Assembly: GCF_014201615.1 (NCBI RefSeq)
Contig: NZ_JACHEU010000007.1
Coordinates: 6,114 to 70,113, forward strand
DNA length: 64,000 bases
Reading direction: 5' to 3'
DNA from: Aquamicrobium lusatiense
GTDB taxonomy: Bacteria; Pseudomonadota; Alphaproteobacteria; Rhizobiales; Rhizobiaceae
Below are positions 27,470 through 37,700 of this stretch, piece after piece. The notes beneath the pieces were generated by a model that ran no database searches, was not told the origin of the DNA, and saw nothing but the letters and a program-made list of their open reading frames with translations. How positions within the stretch are numbered: position 1 is the stretch's first letter; the number at the start of each line of letters is the position of its first letter. The position numbers and the translations under genes are program-made.

Positions 27470-28651
27470 TTACCGGCCAAATTTTTGCGAAACTGCGCGC
27501 ACCGTGTCGAGAAATACGGCCTGTGACCGCGTCGGATGCCAGTCGTCGCGGGTGGTGATGCCGATCTCTCGCCGGCTGTCATGAACATCGAAAGCCAGAC
27601 GCACCAGCACACCCTTGTCGATGTCGCCGCGCACCTGAAGCCGTGAAATGCAGCCGAGATAGGGACCGGCGAGCAGGAGTTCGCGCATCAGCATCTGCGA
27701 GCCCGTCTCGACCAGCGCGCCGGTAGCGCTCGGGCCCAGCGCGGACAGGAATGCGTCGAACTGGCGGCGCGCCGGCGTGTCCGGCAATGCCACGACCCAG
27801 CGCGAAGCGGCAAGCGCGGCGATTTCGACAGTCCCTGCCTTTGCGAACGGATGTTCAGGACCGCAGACGACCGCAAGTTCATCTTCGAACAGCCGCTCCT
27901 GCCGCATGCCCTCCATCAGCGCCGGCGGACGAAGTGCGCCCAGCAGCAGGTCGAGTTCGCCGCGCCTCAGCCCTGCCAGCAGGCTGGCGTAAGGCCCTTC
28001 ATGGACGCGGATATCGACCTTCGGACAGGCCTCCTGAAACCGGGAAATCGCTTCGGGCAGTACGGACGTGCGCGACAGCGGCATTGCCCCCACCATGATC
28101 CTCATCTCCCCCCGGCTGCCAGCCTCCGCAAGTTCCATCTCCGCCTGGCGCAACTCGGCAAATGCCAGCTGGGCGGCCTGGGCGATCAACTGCCCGATGC
28201 GGGTCGGCGTACTGCCATATTGAGTACGGCGAAACAGCGAGCGGCCAACCTCGCTTTCCAGATGGACAATGGCGCGGTGCACCGTCGGCTGCGCGACTCC
28301 CAGCTTTCGGGCGCCGAGAGACAGGCTCTCGGCCTGGGAGGCCGCAACCAGCCCGCGCAATTGTGCGGCCGTGGCGGTCAGCCGCAACCGGGGCGAAACG
28401 CTCTCACATGCGCGATCCATGATATCGAGCGCGCGACGCACCCGTTGCGCCAGCATCCGCGCCAGATCGGTCGGAAAGACGCCCCTGCTCGTACGATCGA
28501 AAAGACGGGCGTCGAACGCCTCCTCCACCCGCTTCAGCGCCTGCGTGGCCGCCGACTGGGTCACATTCTGCGACATGGCTGCCTGCGTGACCGAGCCGCT
28601 GTCGACGGTGACGAGAAACAGGCGCAGGTGGCGGAGATTGGGATTCGCCAC
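27470..28651 (-). CDS. LysR-type regulator with two tandem HTH domains (II)
   Basis: This is a second long LysR protein (about 393 residues from the GTG near 28651). The first winged helix is at about residues 5-64 (LFLVTVDSGSVTQAAM, then TQSAATQALKRVE). The second is at about 100-160 (GLVAASQAESLSLGARKL, then AQPTVHRAIVHLESEVG). The effector domain begins near 185. The frame extends upstream to 28747 within the 3' end of the oxidoreductase gene, so a start near that gene's stop (28654) is preferred. The same two-HTH layout occurs in the regulator at 22490, and the pair flanks pobA-galBCD. Confidence 0.85.
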   Translation of the reverse strand: MANPNLRHLRLFLVTVDSGSVTQAAMSQNVTQSAATQALKRVEEAFDARLFDRTSRGVFPTDLARMLAQRVRRALDIMDRACESVSPRLRLTATAAQLRGLVAASQAESLSLGARKLGVAQPTVHRAIVHLESEVGRSLFRRTQYGSTPTRIGQLIAQAAQLAFAELRQAEMELAEAGSRGEMRIMVGAMPLSRTSVLPEAISRFQEACPKVDIRVHEGPYASLLAGLRRGELDLLLGALRPPALMEGMRQERLFEDELAVVCGPEHPFAKAGTVEIAALAASRWVVALPDTPARRQFDAFLSALGPSATGALVETGSQMLMRELLLAGPYLGCISRLQVRGDIDKGVLVRLAFDVHDSRREIGITTRDDWHPTRSQAVFLDTVRAVSQKFGR

Positions 28652-28653
28652 AG

Positions 28654-29538
28654 TCAGCCGGATGCCTCCGGAGCCAATCCCATCGCCTCGAGCACCGGCC
28701 CCGCATCCTGCGCTTCTACAGGCAGGTTGCCGAGCAATGCCTGCCATTCGACAGATCCCCGGCTCATGACGGATGGCAAGCCGAGATCGGCAACCATGGC
28801 GGCTGCTTCCGACATCTCAGCAGCACGGCGTACACCATGCTGCGTCGTGCGCTGCAGGACGTAGGACAGGCGCTTTCGCCACTCGATATCCGGATCGCTC
28901 GTCTCAAGCGACCGGATCACCTCCTCCTCGACGCCGCCGCGCCGCGCCGCCAGGAAGCATTCCGCAAACAGCGCCTCCATCCCCTTCACCATGACCGAGC
29001 GGGTAAGCTTGATCGCTGAGGCCTGCCCGACGCGGTCACCGACGACACGGACATTCATGCCGAGTGCGGTCAACAAGCGCTCCGCGCGATATGCCTGCGG
29101 ACCGGAAAGCAACACGGGCGTCTTCTCCCGGTGGGGATGGACGGGCGCCATGATCGCCATGTCGACATAGTCGGCGGCGCTCGACGAAACGGCTTCTGCG
29201 CTGCGCCCTTTGGTTTTTGGCGAGCACGAATTTCCGTCGATGAACAACACCCCTTTTGCCAGACAGGATGCGGCAGCCTTCGCCGCTTCCTCGCTCTGAT
29301 CCGCGGTTACAAGGCTAATTACGATTTGTGCATCTCGAAGAGCCGTCTCCAGATCCCCGGCAAATGCAACCTTCAGCCGGCGGCAACGATCCTCAATGAC
29401 GGCCTGTCCATCGTCCAGCAAGACCTTCACGTCGAATGCCGAAATCCGTCCGAGAGCGTCCCGGTTCCAGCCGGACGCAAAGGCGGTGGCCGCTTCGCCA
29501 AAGCCTAGCAGTGATAGGTTGAGGTGGTCGAAGCGCAT
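28654..29538 (-). CDS. NAD(P)-dependent oxidoreductase, 6-phosphogluconate dehydrogenase-like with DUF1932 C-domain
   Basis: The 294-residue protein has a Rossmann fold starting LSLLGFGEAATAFASGW and the beta-hydroxyacid dehydrogenase-like segment VISLVTADQSEEAA followed by FIDGNSCSP. The catalytic-type Lys is in GQASAIKLTRSVMVKGM, the start of the C-terminal helical DUF1932 domain. Relatives reduce or oxidise hydroxyacids, and several lie in gallate/protocatechuate clusters. It is not the Gfo/Idh-type LigC, so its role in this pathway is open. It is upstream of, and partly coupled to, the second tandem-HTH LysR gene. Confidence 0.82.
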   Translation of the reverse strand: MRFDHLNLSLLGFGEAATAFASGWNRDALGRISAFDVKVLLDDGQAVIEDRCRRLKVAFAGDLETALRDAQIVISLVTADQSEEAAKAAASCLAKGVLFIDGNSCSPKTKGRSAEAVSSSAADYVDMAIMAPVHPHREKTPVLLSGPQAYRAERLLTALGMNVRVVGDRVGQASAIKLTRSVMVKGMEALFAECFLAARRGGVEEEVIRSLETSDPDIEWRKRLSYVLQRTTQHGVRRAAEMSEAAAMVADLGLPSVMSRGSVEWQALLGNLPVEAQDAGPVLEAMGLAPEASG

Positions 29539-29990
29539 CGGGAGATGAACCTGAGAATCTCGAAAACATTGAGATCGTTCACCTCATTTTGCAACTTCTT
29601 ATAGCCAATTCTTATGCCCGCAGCGTTCTGGCAATGAAGGCATGACCCGAATACAGCGCGGGACTTTCGTCAAATGCGAGGACGAGGCGCATAGGAAAAC
29701 CGGACAACCTGCTGCACCACAGCGAGCAAGGCAGCCACCAATATACCAGTGAGCAGTTCCAGCCTCTGATGGCCGAACGGCTTCTGCTGCTCGATGAACC
29801 GGTTAGACATGGCATTTTGCGCTCCCCAACGCTGACATTGTGATAAGTGATTCTCTTCAATGTCTGGCTCTGCCCCCCGAAAGCCGACTGGCTGGTTGTG
29901 CGACCGATCATAAAGCACTGGATGCGACACATCAGCAGTATTGGTACCGGAACAAGCTGATCGTATCTCTGCATCCGGAGCCTCTTGGTC
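29539..29990. other. Intergenic region, no recognisable gene
   Basis: About 450 bases upstream of the oxidoreductase contain its promoter region and the border of an IS5-type relic. Minus-strand frames at 29612-29974 and 29670-29930 overlap each other and have no recognisable domain; a short hydrophobic run (LLTGILVAALLAVVQQVV, near 29705-29760) is the only feature and is probably fortuitous. Confidence 0.5.
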
Positions 29991-30708
29991 GAACGTCGGA
30001 TGCGGAGGACCGCCGGTTGGGAGGTAGGGCCATTAGGCCGCGCGGCTCGCCGGCGACCGTGGGGTGATCTCCGGCATCATGCATATGCTGCGTTCGGGCG
30101 GGCGCTGGAAGGACTGCCCTACGGTCTATGGCCCTTACACCACGATCTATAATCGTTGGAACCGATGGAGCCTGCAGGGCGTGTGGGAGCGGATTTTCTA
30201 CGCCCTGACCGGGTCGATGGGAGTGTTCACCGGCTCGAGGGATTCCACCCACATCAAGGCACATCGTTCGGCGGCGGGCGCAACAGGGGGGCCTGTCATC
30301 ACGCCATTGGCACCTCGCGCGGCGGGCGAATGACCAAAATCCATGCGTTGAGCGACGATTGCGGCCGGCCCGTCGCCTCTGCCCTGACGCCCGGGAATGC
30401 TCATGACCTCGCCGGCGCCAAGGCGCTGCCCCAGCCACAAGCTGCTGGCCGACTGCGCCTATGATGCAGCGAGCCTGCGCGACTGGCTCGCCGAGCGAAG
30501 AACAGAGCCCGTCATCCCGCCTAATCCCACACGCAAGAACCCAAACGGTTATGATCGCGACGCCTATAGCGGCCGAAACCTTATCGAGCAAATGTTCTGC
30601 CGTCTGAAGGACTTCCGCCGCATCGCAACCCGCTACGACAAACGCGCCGACATCTTCCTGTCTGCAGCCTTCATCACAGCCGCAATCACATGGTGGTCCG
30701 CAAATTGA
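29991..30708 (+). pseudogene. IS5-family (IS427-like) transposase, frameshifted
   Basis: Pieces in three frames add up to a degraded IS427-group transposase. The first frame (30064-30333) reads GIMHMLRSGGRWKDCP and YTTIYNRWNRWSLQGVW, then the DDE-type STHIKAHRSAAG. The second (about 30277-30425) reads RGGRMTKIHALSDDCGRP and TPGNAHDLAGAKAL. The third (about 30430-30708) reads KLLADCAYDAASLRDWL, NLIEQMFCRLKDFRRIATR and AFITAAITWW. One shift may be the programmed frameshift of this group, but the second, near 30425, looks like a real lesion, and the N-terminus is also broken. The element is inactive. Confidence 0.85.
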
Positions 30709-30884
30709 GTCGCCAACCTAGTCGAGCGGCCCGCCAGTCGATGCCGGCGAGCCGTTGGCTTTCTGCTTCGGGCAGCTCAGCCAAATTGATCCATGGTGGC
30801 GTCAGGGTATTTGCCTGCCACGCATCGGCAACCCTTGGCATAATCACTTAACGCGCCTTCTCTCCAGACATACGTGGTCACGTC

Positions 30885-32060
30885 TCAGGTGCCGCATAGT
30901 TGCTGTTCGTCTGATACGGATGTCCTGCGGACCGCGATCAGAACGGCACCCAGCCCGATGGCCGAGGTCGCCGCGCCCGCCAGGGCCACGGCGGGATAAC
31001 CAAGGCCGAACGCGATTACACCGCCACCCAGCGCAGCACCAATCGCATTGCCCAGGTTGAACGCGCCGATATTGACCGACGAGGCCAGATTGGGCGCGTC
31101 TGCGGCCGCGGTCATTACCCGGACCTGAAGCGGCGGCACCAGTGCGAAGCTCGCCACACCCCACAGGAAGATGACAATCGGCATCGGCGCCATAAAGGGC
31201 ATCAACAAGGCCAAAGCGATGAGGATCGCCGTCAGACTGCCCAGTGTCACGATCAGCGTCCGATCGACCGATCGGTCCGCAAAGCGACCGCCCAGCCAGT
31301 TGCCCACTGTCAGTCCCACGCCATAGGTCATGAGCATCGCGGTTACGAAGCCAAGCGAGGCGTGCGTGGTTTCGCGCAGGATCGGAGCGATATAGGTGAA
31401 GACGGTGAACATCGCGCTCGAACCGATGACGGTGAGCGCGAGCGCGCCCAGCACCTGTCCGCGCCTCAGTACACGCAGTTCGGCGAGAGCGTTGCCCCCC
31501 TCCGGCGCGGGCAGAGCTGGCAATGTCAGGCGAAGCGCGGTCATGGTGGCAACGCCGAGCCCGGCAATGCCCCAGAAGGCCATTCGCCAGCCGAGATGCT
31601 CGCCCGCCCAGGTCGCGAGCGGCACGCCGACAACATTGGCGATGGTCAGCCCCATGAACATTGCCGCCACCGCACCGGCCTTGCGCTCGGGCGGCACCAG
31701 ACTGGCCGCAACGATCGAACCGACACCGAAGAAGGCGCCGTGGTTGAGGGAGGTAAGGAGCCGCGCGGCCAGAAGCATGCCGTAGCCGGTCGAGACCGCG
31801 GCCAGCAGATTGCCAAGCGTGAAGATGCCGGCAAGCAGGATCAGCAGCATGCGTCGTGGAACGCGGCCCGTCGTGAGCGTCATCAGCGGCGCGCCGATCA
31901 TCACTCCCAGGGCATAGGCGCTGATCAGCAACCCCGCGGTCGGAATCGAAACACCGAGGTCGGTCGCGATAACCGGCAGCAGTCCCATCGGAGCGAATTC
32001 CGTCACGCCGATGCCGAAAGCGCCGATCGACAGGGCTATCAGCCCGGGATTGAGTCTCAT
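30885..32060 (-). CDS. MFS transporter, AraJ/drug-efflux type
   Basis: This 391-residue membrane protein has 12 predicted hydrophobic helices and belongs to the DHA1-like major facilitator group. The motif A-type loop is GAPLMTLTTGRVPRRMLL near residues 57-75, and GAFGIGVTEFAPMGLLPVIA at the N-terminus is typical of AraJ-like permeases. It is probably a proton-driven efflux pump for a sugar or drug. It follows the aldo/keto reductase in the same direction with 31 bases between them, and both are divergent from a LysR gene at 33215. Confidence 0.9.
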   Translation of the reverse strand: MRLNPGLIALSIGAFGIGVTEFAPMGLLPVIATDLGVSIPTAGLLISAYALGVMIGAPLMTLTTGRVPRRMLLILLAGIFTLGNLLAAVSTGYGMLLAARLLTSLNHGAFFGVGSIVAASLVPPERKAGAVAAMFMGLTIANVVGVPLATWAGEHLGWRMAFWGIAGLGVATMTALRLTLPALPAPEGGNALAELRVLRRGQVLGALALTVIGSSAMFTVFTYIAPILRETTHASLGFVTAMLMTYGVGLTVGNWLGGRFADRSVDRTLIVTLGSLTAILIALALLMPFMAPMPIVIFLWGVASFALVPPLQVRVMTAAADAPNLASSVNIGAFNLGNAIGAALGGGVIAFGLGYPAVALAGAATSAIGLGAVLIAVRRTSVSDEQQLCGT

Positions 32061-32091
32061 GGCTGGAATTCCTTATTGGCTCAGGTCTGGG

Positions 32092-33126
32092 TCAGACCAT
32101 CGGGGGATTGAGGCGGGCGAAGCCCTCCTGCTGCCGATACGGGGTGTGGGGATAAGGCGGCAGCAGGTCGCTTGCGTCATCGAGCACGGCCATCTGCTCA
32201 GCAGTGAGCCTCCAGTCAATCGCTCCAAGATTCTGGCGAAGCTGCTCCTCGTTGCGCGCACCAATAATGACTGACGAGACGGTCGGGCGCTGGAGCAGCC
32301 AGTTGATCGCGATCTGCGGCACGGTCCTGCCCGTCTCCCGAGCGATGTCTTCCAGCGCATCGATCACCCGGTAGAGATGTTCCTCCGCAACAGGTGGCGC
32401 GAACTGGGCGGTCTCGTGAAGGCGGCTGCCTTGCGGGATCGGGCGATCGCGCCCGATCCTGCCGGTCAGCCGGCCCCAGCCAAGCGGGCTCCACACCAGG
32501 GCGCCCACTCCCTGATCGGCGGCGAGCGGCATCAGTTCCGCCTCATAGGCGCGCCCGATCAGAGAATAGTAGACCTGGTGCGCGACAAGGCGCGGCAAGC
32601 CCTGCCGGTCTGCGTGCGCCTGTGCCTTCATGATCTGCCAGCCGGGATAGTTGGAAACGCCGGCATAGCGCAGCTTGCCCGCAGTGATCAGCCCATCGAG
32701 CGTGCCCATCAGTTCTTCCACCGGGGTAAAGGCGTCGAAAGCGTGAAGCTGGAGCAGGTCGATGTAATCGGTGCCCAGCCGTCGCAGGGATTCTTCGACC
32801 GCACGGATCAGCCGCGCGCGCGATACACCCCTGTCGAGCGGGCCTTCGCCCATCGGCAGGCCGGTCTTGGTCGAAATGAGCACCGCATCACGCCGGCCCC
32901 TGACAGCCTCGCCGAGCACCTCCTCGGACGCGCCATTCGAATAGACGTCTGCGGTGTCGAAAAGCGTGACGCCTGCGTCCAGGCAGATGTCGATCAGTCG
33001 CCGCGCCTCGGCGGCGTCGCTTTGTCCCCATGCGCTGAACAGTGGCCCCTTGCCGCCGAAGGTGCCGGTGCCGAAACTCAGCGCAGGCACGCGCAGGCCG
33101 GACGCTCCCAATTGCCTATACTCCAT
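32092..33126 (-). CDS. Aldo/keto reductase
   Basis: The 344-residue NADPH-dependent reductase has the AKR catalytic tetrad: Asp in FDTADVYSNG, Tyr in the same loop, Lys in LISTKTGLP, and His in LLQLHAFDAF. The C-terminal cofactor segment is SVIIGARNEEQLRQNL. The ATG at 33126 opens the conserved EYRQLGASGLRVPALSFG segment; the frame runs open to 33345 but those codons overlap the start of the divergent LysR gene. Carbonyl substrates are unknown; a detoxification role with the MFS pump is likely. Confidence 0.92.
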   Translation of the reverse strand: MEYRQLGASGLRVPALSFGTGTFGGKGPLFSAWGQSDAAEARRLIDICLDAGVTLFDTADVYSNGASEEVLGEAVRGRRDAVLISTKTGLPMGEGPLDRGVSRARLIRAVEESLRRLGTDYIDLLQLHAFDAFTPVEELMGTLDGLITAGKLRYAGVSNYPGWQIMKAQAHADRQGLPRLVAHQVYYSLIGRAYEAELMPLAADQGVGALVWSPLGWGRLTGRIGRDRPIPQGSRLHETAQFAPPVAEEHLYRVIDALEDIARETGRTVPQIAINWLLQRPTVSSVIIGARNEEQLRQNLGAIDWRLTAEQMAVLDDASDLLPPYPHTPYRQQEGFARLNPPMV

Positions 33127-33214
33127 GATCCACCTTTCCGTTTGCGATGCAAACGCATAGATGGACGCCGGGACCGCACGATAATAGCGTGTCGCGGAAC
33201 GAAGGATTTTTGCC

Positions 33215-34120
33215 ATGCACGCAAAAGCGATGGACGGGGCCGATCGTGCGCGTGCCCTTGAAGTATTCACGGCAGTGGTCGACCTTGGCAGTTTCTCGGC
33301 GGCCGGCCGGGCACTCGACCTGACCCCCTCCGCGGTCAGCCGCACGATCGACCGGATCGAGACACGACTCGGCGTGCGGTTGCTGCTGCGCTCGACACGC
33401 GCACTGACCCTGACGGCGGAGGGACGCTCCTATCTCCAGGCTGCGCGACGCATTCTGGCCGACCTGAACGATGCCGAGCAGCAGATCGCGGATCAGGGCG
33501 CGCCGCGCGGGCGGCTGCGGGTCAGCGCGGCGCAATCGCATGGCCGTCTATGCGTGGTGCCGTTGCTTGGCGAGTTCGTACGGCTCTATCCGCATATTTT
33601 GGTCGACATCGCCTTGACCGACGCGCTGGTCGACGTCGCAGGTGGCGAAGCGGATGTGGCGATCCGCTTCGGGCCGCTCGCCGACAGCGGACTCATGGCA
33701 CGCAAGTTAGGCGAGACAGGCCGTGTCATCGTCGCATCGCCGGACTATCTGGCGCGTTCCGGCACCCCGCACGTGCCTGAGGATCTGCATCATCACAACT
33801 GCCTCAATTTCAATTTCCGCCGTGTCGAGCCGATCTGGCCATTCCGCCGCGACGGGCAGGATTTCTCGCTGAAGGTGGAGGGCACGATCGAAGCGAACAA
33901 TGGCGAGACGCTGGGTGAACTCGCTGCGCAGGGGGTCGGGATCACCCGCGTTGGCAGCTTCAGCGTCGTCGGCGAAATCGAAAACGGCCGATTGGTCCCG
34001 CTGCTTGAGGCGTACAACCCCGGTGATATCGAGCATATCCACGCAGTCTTTGTTGGCGGTGGCAACATTCCGGCCCGCGTTCGCGTCTTCGTGGATTTCC
34101 TGGTCGATAATCTACGCTGA
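33215..34120 (+). CDS. LysR-family transcriptional regulator
   Basis: The 301-residue protein has the LysR HTH at residues 10-66 (EVFTAVVDLGSFSAAGRAL, then TPSAVSRTIDRIE) and an effector domain of the type that begins GRLRVSAAQSHGRLCVVPLL. It resembles the CrgA/YhjC-like regulators that sit next to aldo/keto reductases. It is divergent from the reductase and MFS genes across about 90 bases and is presumed to control them. Confidence 0.9.
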   Translation: MHAKAMDGADRARALEVFTAVVDLGSFSAAGRALDLTPSAVSRTIDRIETRLGVRLLLRSTRALTLTAEGRSYLQAARRILADLNDAEQQIADQGAPRGRLRVSAAQSHGRLCVVPLLGEFVRLYPHILVDIALTDALVDVAGGEADVAIRFGPLADSGLMARKLGETGRVIVASPDYLARSGTPHVPEDLHHHNCLNFNFRRVEPIWPFRRDGQDFSLKVEGTIEANNGETLGELAAQGVGITRVGSFSVVGEIENGRLVPLLEAYNPGDIEHIHAVFVGGGNIPARVRVFVDFLVDNLR

Positions 34121-34233
34121 GGCCGACTGCTTCGCACCCTCGTTTCGGACGTTCGACCAACACTTGCTACTTAACCGAAAGCAGACATTTCTTATGGTGT
34201 AGCCAACCGCCAACGGATTACTTCGACATATAT

Positions 34234-34257
34234 GTTCGAATCCCACTCGGTCCGCCA
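34234..34257 (+). other. tRNA 3'-end fragment (tRNA-Ser-like), possible att site
   Basis: The 24 bases at these positions end in TCCGCCA and contain the GTTCGAATCCC T-loop and 3' T-stem of a tRNA. The 5' part of the T-stem and the rest of a tRNA are missing, since the bases immediately before do not pair with CCCAC. The 3' acceptor strand would be TCGGTCC with discriminator G, as in alphaproteobacterial tRNA-Ser genes. Such fragments are left or carried by elements that integrate into tRNA genes; a second copy was not found in the window. Confidence 0.65.
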
Positions 34258-34742
34258 AACACCGCCGATTACCGCACAAATTGGCCGACTATCTCTTTAA
34301 TTATCAAAGGGATAGCGTCTTAGGGGGCGATTGCCCTACAGCAGGGGTTCTCGCACGCCCTCCCAGTCAGCATATCCTTCACTACGACCGCCGATCATAT
34401 GCTATGGCGCGAAAGGCGGCTCGGTCGTCCGTTGCTAGCCTAGCATGATACCTGTAATGGTTCTGCGCGTGACTGCGTAGATGCTCTTCATTGCCTGGGG
34501 TATGCCACGACCGATACCGACCAGATGTGGCATATGTTGCCGACTATGGCTTCGTGGTTCTCGGCCAGCCCTTTCAGTCGACCCAGGATCCAGATGCAAA
34601 TTGCAGTCTGTTCGTTCGGTCTTTACCCTCGGCGCGAGGGGTAAAGCCACCGCTCTTCTATCCTTGCTCTCGGATGAGGCTAAATGGGATAGCCTGAGGT
34701 CCGCGTTGTCATTATGTTCTCGCTGAGGAAGAGAAGAACTGC
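34258..34742. other. Intergenic region before the NACHT-nuclease gene
   Basis: About 480 bases with lower G+C than the flanks separate the tRNA fragment from the large NTPase gene. No gene, RNA gene or clear terminator could be recognised. The short frames present are not supported by any motif. It presumably contains the promoter of the NTPase gene. Confidence 0.5.
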
Positions 34743-37700
34743 ATGGCAAGAGCACCTGATACCAACGACATTGAGCGCAGCTTTCAGGACATCCCTGAGG
34801 ACAAGACCACGGAGGCCGAGCAAACCGCCTTCCTGATGGATTTAGGCTGGCATAAGGGCTTGAGTTGGGATGACCTGCTGAAGTCGAGGCGCGTTCTTAT
34901 TATTTCTGAAGCAGGCGCAGGCAAAACCTATGAGTGCCGCGCGCAGCAGCAGTCTCTATGGACAGCGGGTGAGCCCGCTTTTTATGTAGAGTTGGCTGAC
35001 CTCGCACGCAGTAATCTGCGCGATTTACTGTCACATGAGGAAGAAACTCGGTTCGATTCATGGCGCACTGCACAATCCGATGTTGCGACCTTCTTTCTCG
35101 ATTCCGTCGATGAGCTGAAACTCAACCTTGGCTCGTTCGAGCAGGCGCTGAAACGCCTGGCGAAGGCGGTAGCCGGACAACTCGGCCGGGTTCGGGTGAT
35201 TATCACTTCCCGACCCATTCCCGTTGACGAGCAACTCTTCCGCCAAATTTTACCGGTGCCGGATGAGGCCGATGAAGTGGCAACCAGCGAAGAGTTCGCT
35301 AATATCGCGATGGCACGTCGACCGCAGAAATCATCCGATGAACAAACTGCGCGGGATTGGCGTAACGTCGCATTGCTGCCCTTGTCTAGTGCCCAAATTA
35401 GGCAAATGGCGAGCAAGGAAGGCGTGGATGATCCAGATGCGCTGCTCGCCGACATCCGGCAGCGTAACGCCGAGGAATTTGTACGCCGACCACAGGACCT
35501 GATCGAGCTATGCGCTGATTGGTGGGAACATCGTCGAGTTCGTTCGCATCGCGATCAGGTGTTGAGTAACATCGCCGTGAAGTTAAAGCCGCGTGAGAAC
35601 GGTCGGGAAAATACGGCTTTGTCTCCCGAAAAGGCATCGGAAGGTGCCCGACGCTTGGCGCTTGCGGCCACCCTTAGCCGCAAGCTCACCTTGCGCCATA
35701 GCGCCGAGGCTGACCGCGATAGCGATCCGACCGAAGCGCCGCTTGATCCTTCAAATATTCTTCAGGATTGGACGCAAGGCGAACGCACCACCCTGTTGGA
35801 ACGGTCGCTTTTCGGCTTTGCTTCCTACGGCCGAGTGCGCTTCCACCACCGCTCGGTGATCGAGCATTTGGCGGCTGAGCACCTTCTCGCGCTACGCATG
35901 AAGGGTATGCCGGTCAGGTCGATCAAGCGCATCTTGTTTACAACAACGGCGCAGGGTGAAGCAGTGGTCAAGCCGTCACTGCGTCCGGTCGCTGCTTGGA
36001 TGGCGCTGCGCGACGATGCCATTTTCGAAGAAGTGCTGCGGCGCGAGCCGGATGTCCTCCTGAATTTTGGTGACCCCGAGTCGCTTTCATCACTGCAACG
36101 GCGGCGAGCCCTACGCGCCTACGTCGAGCGTCATAGCACGGGCGGATGGCGTGGATTGCGCGTGCCGAGCATCCAACTTCACCGCTTTGCAGCGGCCGAC
36201 TTGGGGCCAGAGGTCAAGCGCCTGTGGGAGGGCGGCATCGAGAATCACGAAATCCGCGAAATTCTTTTGAATCTGATCGGTCATGGGAAGATGGCCGATT
36301 GCGCAGATATTGCCTATAGCGTCGCGGTCGATGCTTCTGCCCTCTATGGCGAACGGATTGATGCGTTGGATGCGCTCATCCAACTAGACGATCCTCGCCT
36401 TGCTGCGATCAGCACGAGCTTGGCTGATGACGCGGCGCTTTGGCCGAACCGCCTCGCAGGTGCCGCACTGCTGCGGCTGTTCCCGGTCCACCTGTCCGTA
36501 GGACTCCTTTGCAAAGCGCTCGCACAAATCACGGAAAAGAAGCGCTCGGTCGGTGACATTTCATGGAATCTCCCGCGCTTGATCGAGCATGTCGATTTAT
36601 CACCGGATATGCTCAACGCATTGCGTCATGGGCTTACCGAACTGGCGGTGGAAGGCATCGCCTGGAACGAAAAGCACTGGCCCCATCTCGCCAGCAAGCG
36701 ACAATTTCTCTTACCGGCTCTGGCCGCGACCTGCCTCCGTCAGATTCAAAATGGCGTCACCACGCCGGAAGTAATGCGTTCAACCGCGATTGCGTTACGA
36801 CTGGCAGAACGCGAATACCACCACACCGAGCCCGCCAAACAATTGACTGCTGCACTCCCTGGCTTGCCGCCAGATGCCCGATGCCTCATGTTCGAGGCCG
36901 AAGACGCATTCCTGCAAGCGCATCATCAGGTGACGGACCCCTTCAAACGCTATGCGCGCTTGGCGTTTCACGGGGCGGCAATGCATCTGGGTGCCATTGA
37001 TGCAGATTGGGTGCTTGCATCGCTTGCCGATCGCCGCCGCCACGCTGACGCTCGCGCGATGATGCTCGAAGCGGCGATCCGCATCCGGGACGACAATGTT
37101 GAATGGACCGATCATCTGGCGGCGTTGGAACCGCGTGTTGCCGATCTGCCGGAACTGCTTGAACGCCTCGACCAGCTTGCCCAGCCGCAAAAACCCAGCC
37201 CCGAAGAACTGCGCTGGCAGCGCGAGGATGCCAAACGGAAGAAGCATGATGAACGCCGCGACGCGAAAGCCCACGCGAGTTGGGTGATGTTCTGGCGCGA
37301 AATCGTTAATGATTCTGAAGCGGTGTTTGCCACCGATCGTTCCGAGAATACCGCCTGGAACCTTTGGCGGGCAATGGAACGCAGCGGCGAGGAAAGCCGG
37401 GCGTCAGGCTGGAACCGACGTTTTATCGAGCGGCATTTTGGCAAGGAGGTGGCCGACCGGTTGCGCCTCGCGGTCATGGCGTTTTGGCGTAAGGATCGCC
37501 CGACCTTGCGAAGCGAGCGTCCGGAGGAAGAAAAAGGCACTTATCTGACCCGATGGCAGCTTGGCTTGGCGGGGATCGCCGCCGAGGCCGAGGATCCCCA
37601 ATGGGCAGAAAAACTCAGTGAAGAAGAAGCGAAACTAGCGCTCCGCTACGTTTCCGTTGAGTTGAACGGCTTTCCGGTCTGGCTTGAAGGATTTGCCGCC

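Noticed and set aside
28654..29538. LigC (CHMS dehydrogenase) of the protocatechuate 4,5-pathway
   Set aside because: The Rossmann protein is of the 6-phosphogluconate dehydrogenase-like type with a DUF1932 domain, not the Gfo/Idh type of LigC.
30064..30708. Active IS5 element using only programmed frameshifting
   Set aside because: A second frameshift near 30425 and a broken N-terminal part show that the transposase is inactive.
34200..34260. A complete tRNA gene
   Set aside because: Only the 3' T-loop and acceptor strand are present; no D-arm or anticodon arm precedes it and the T-stem 5' side does not pair.
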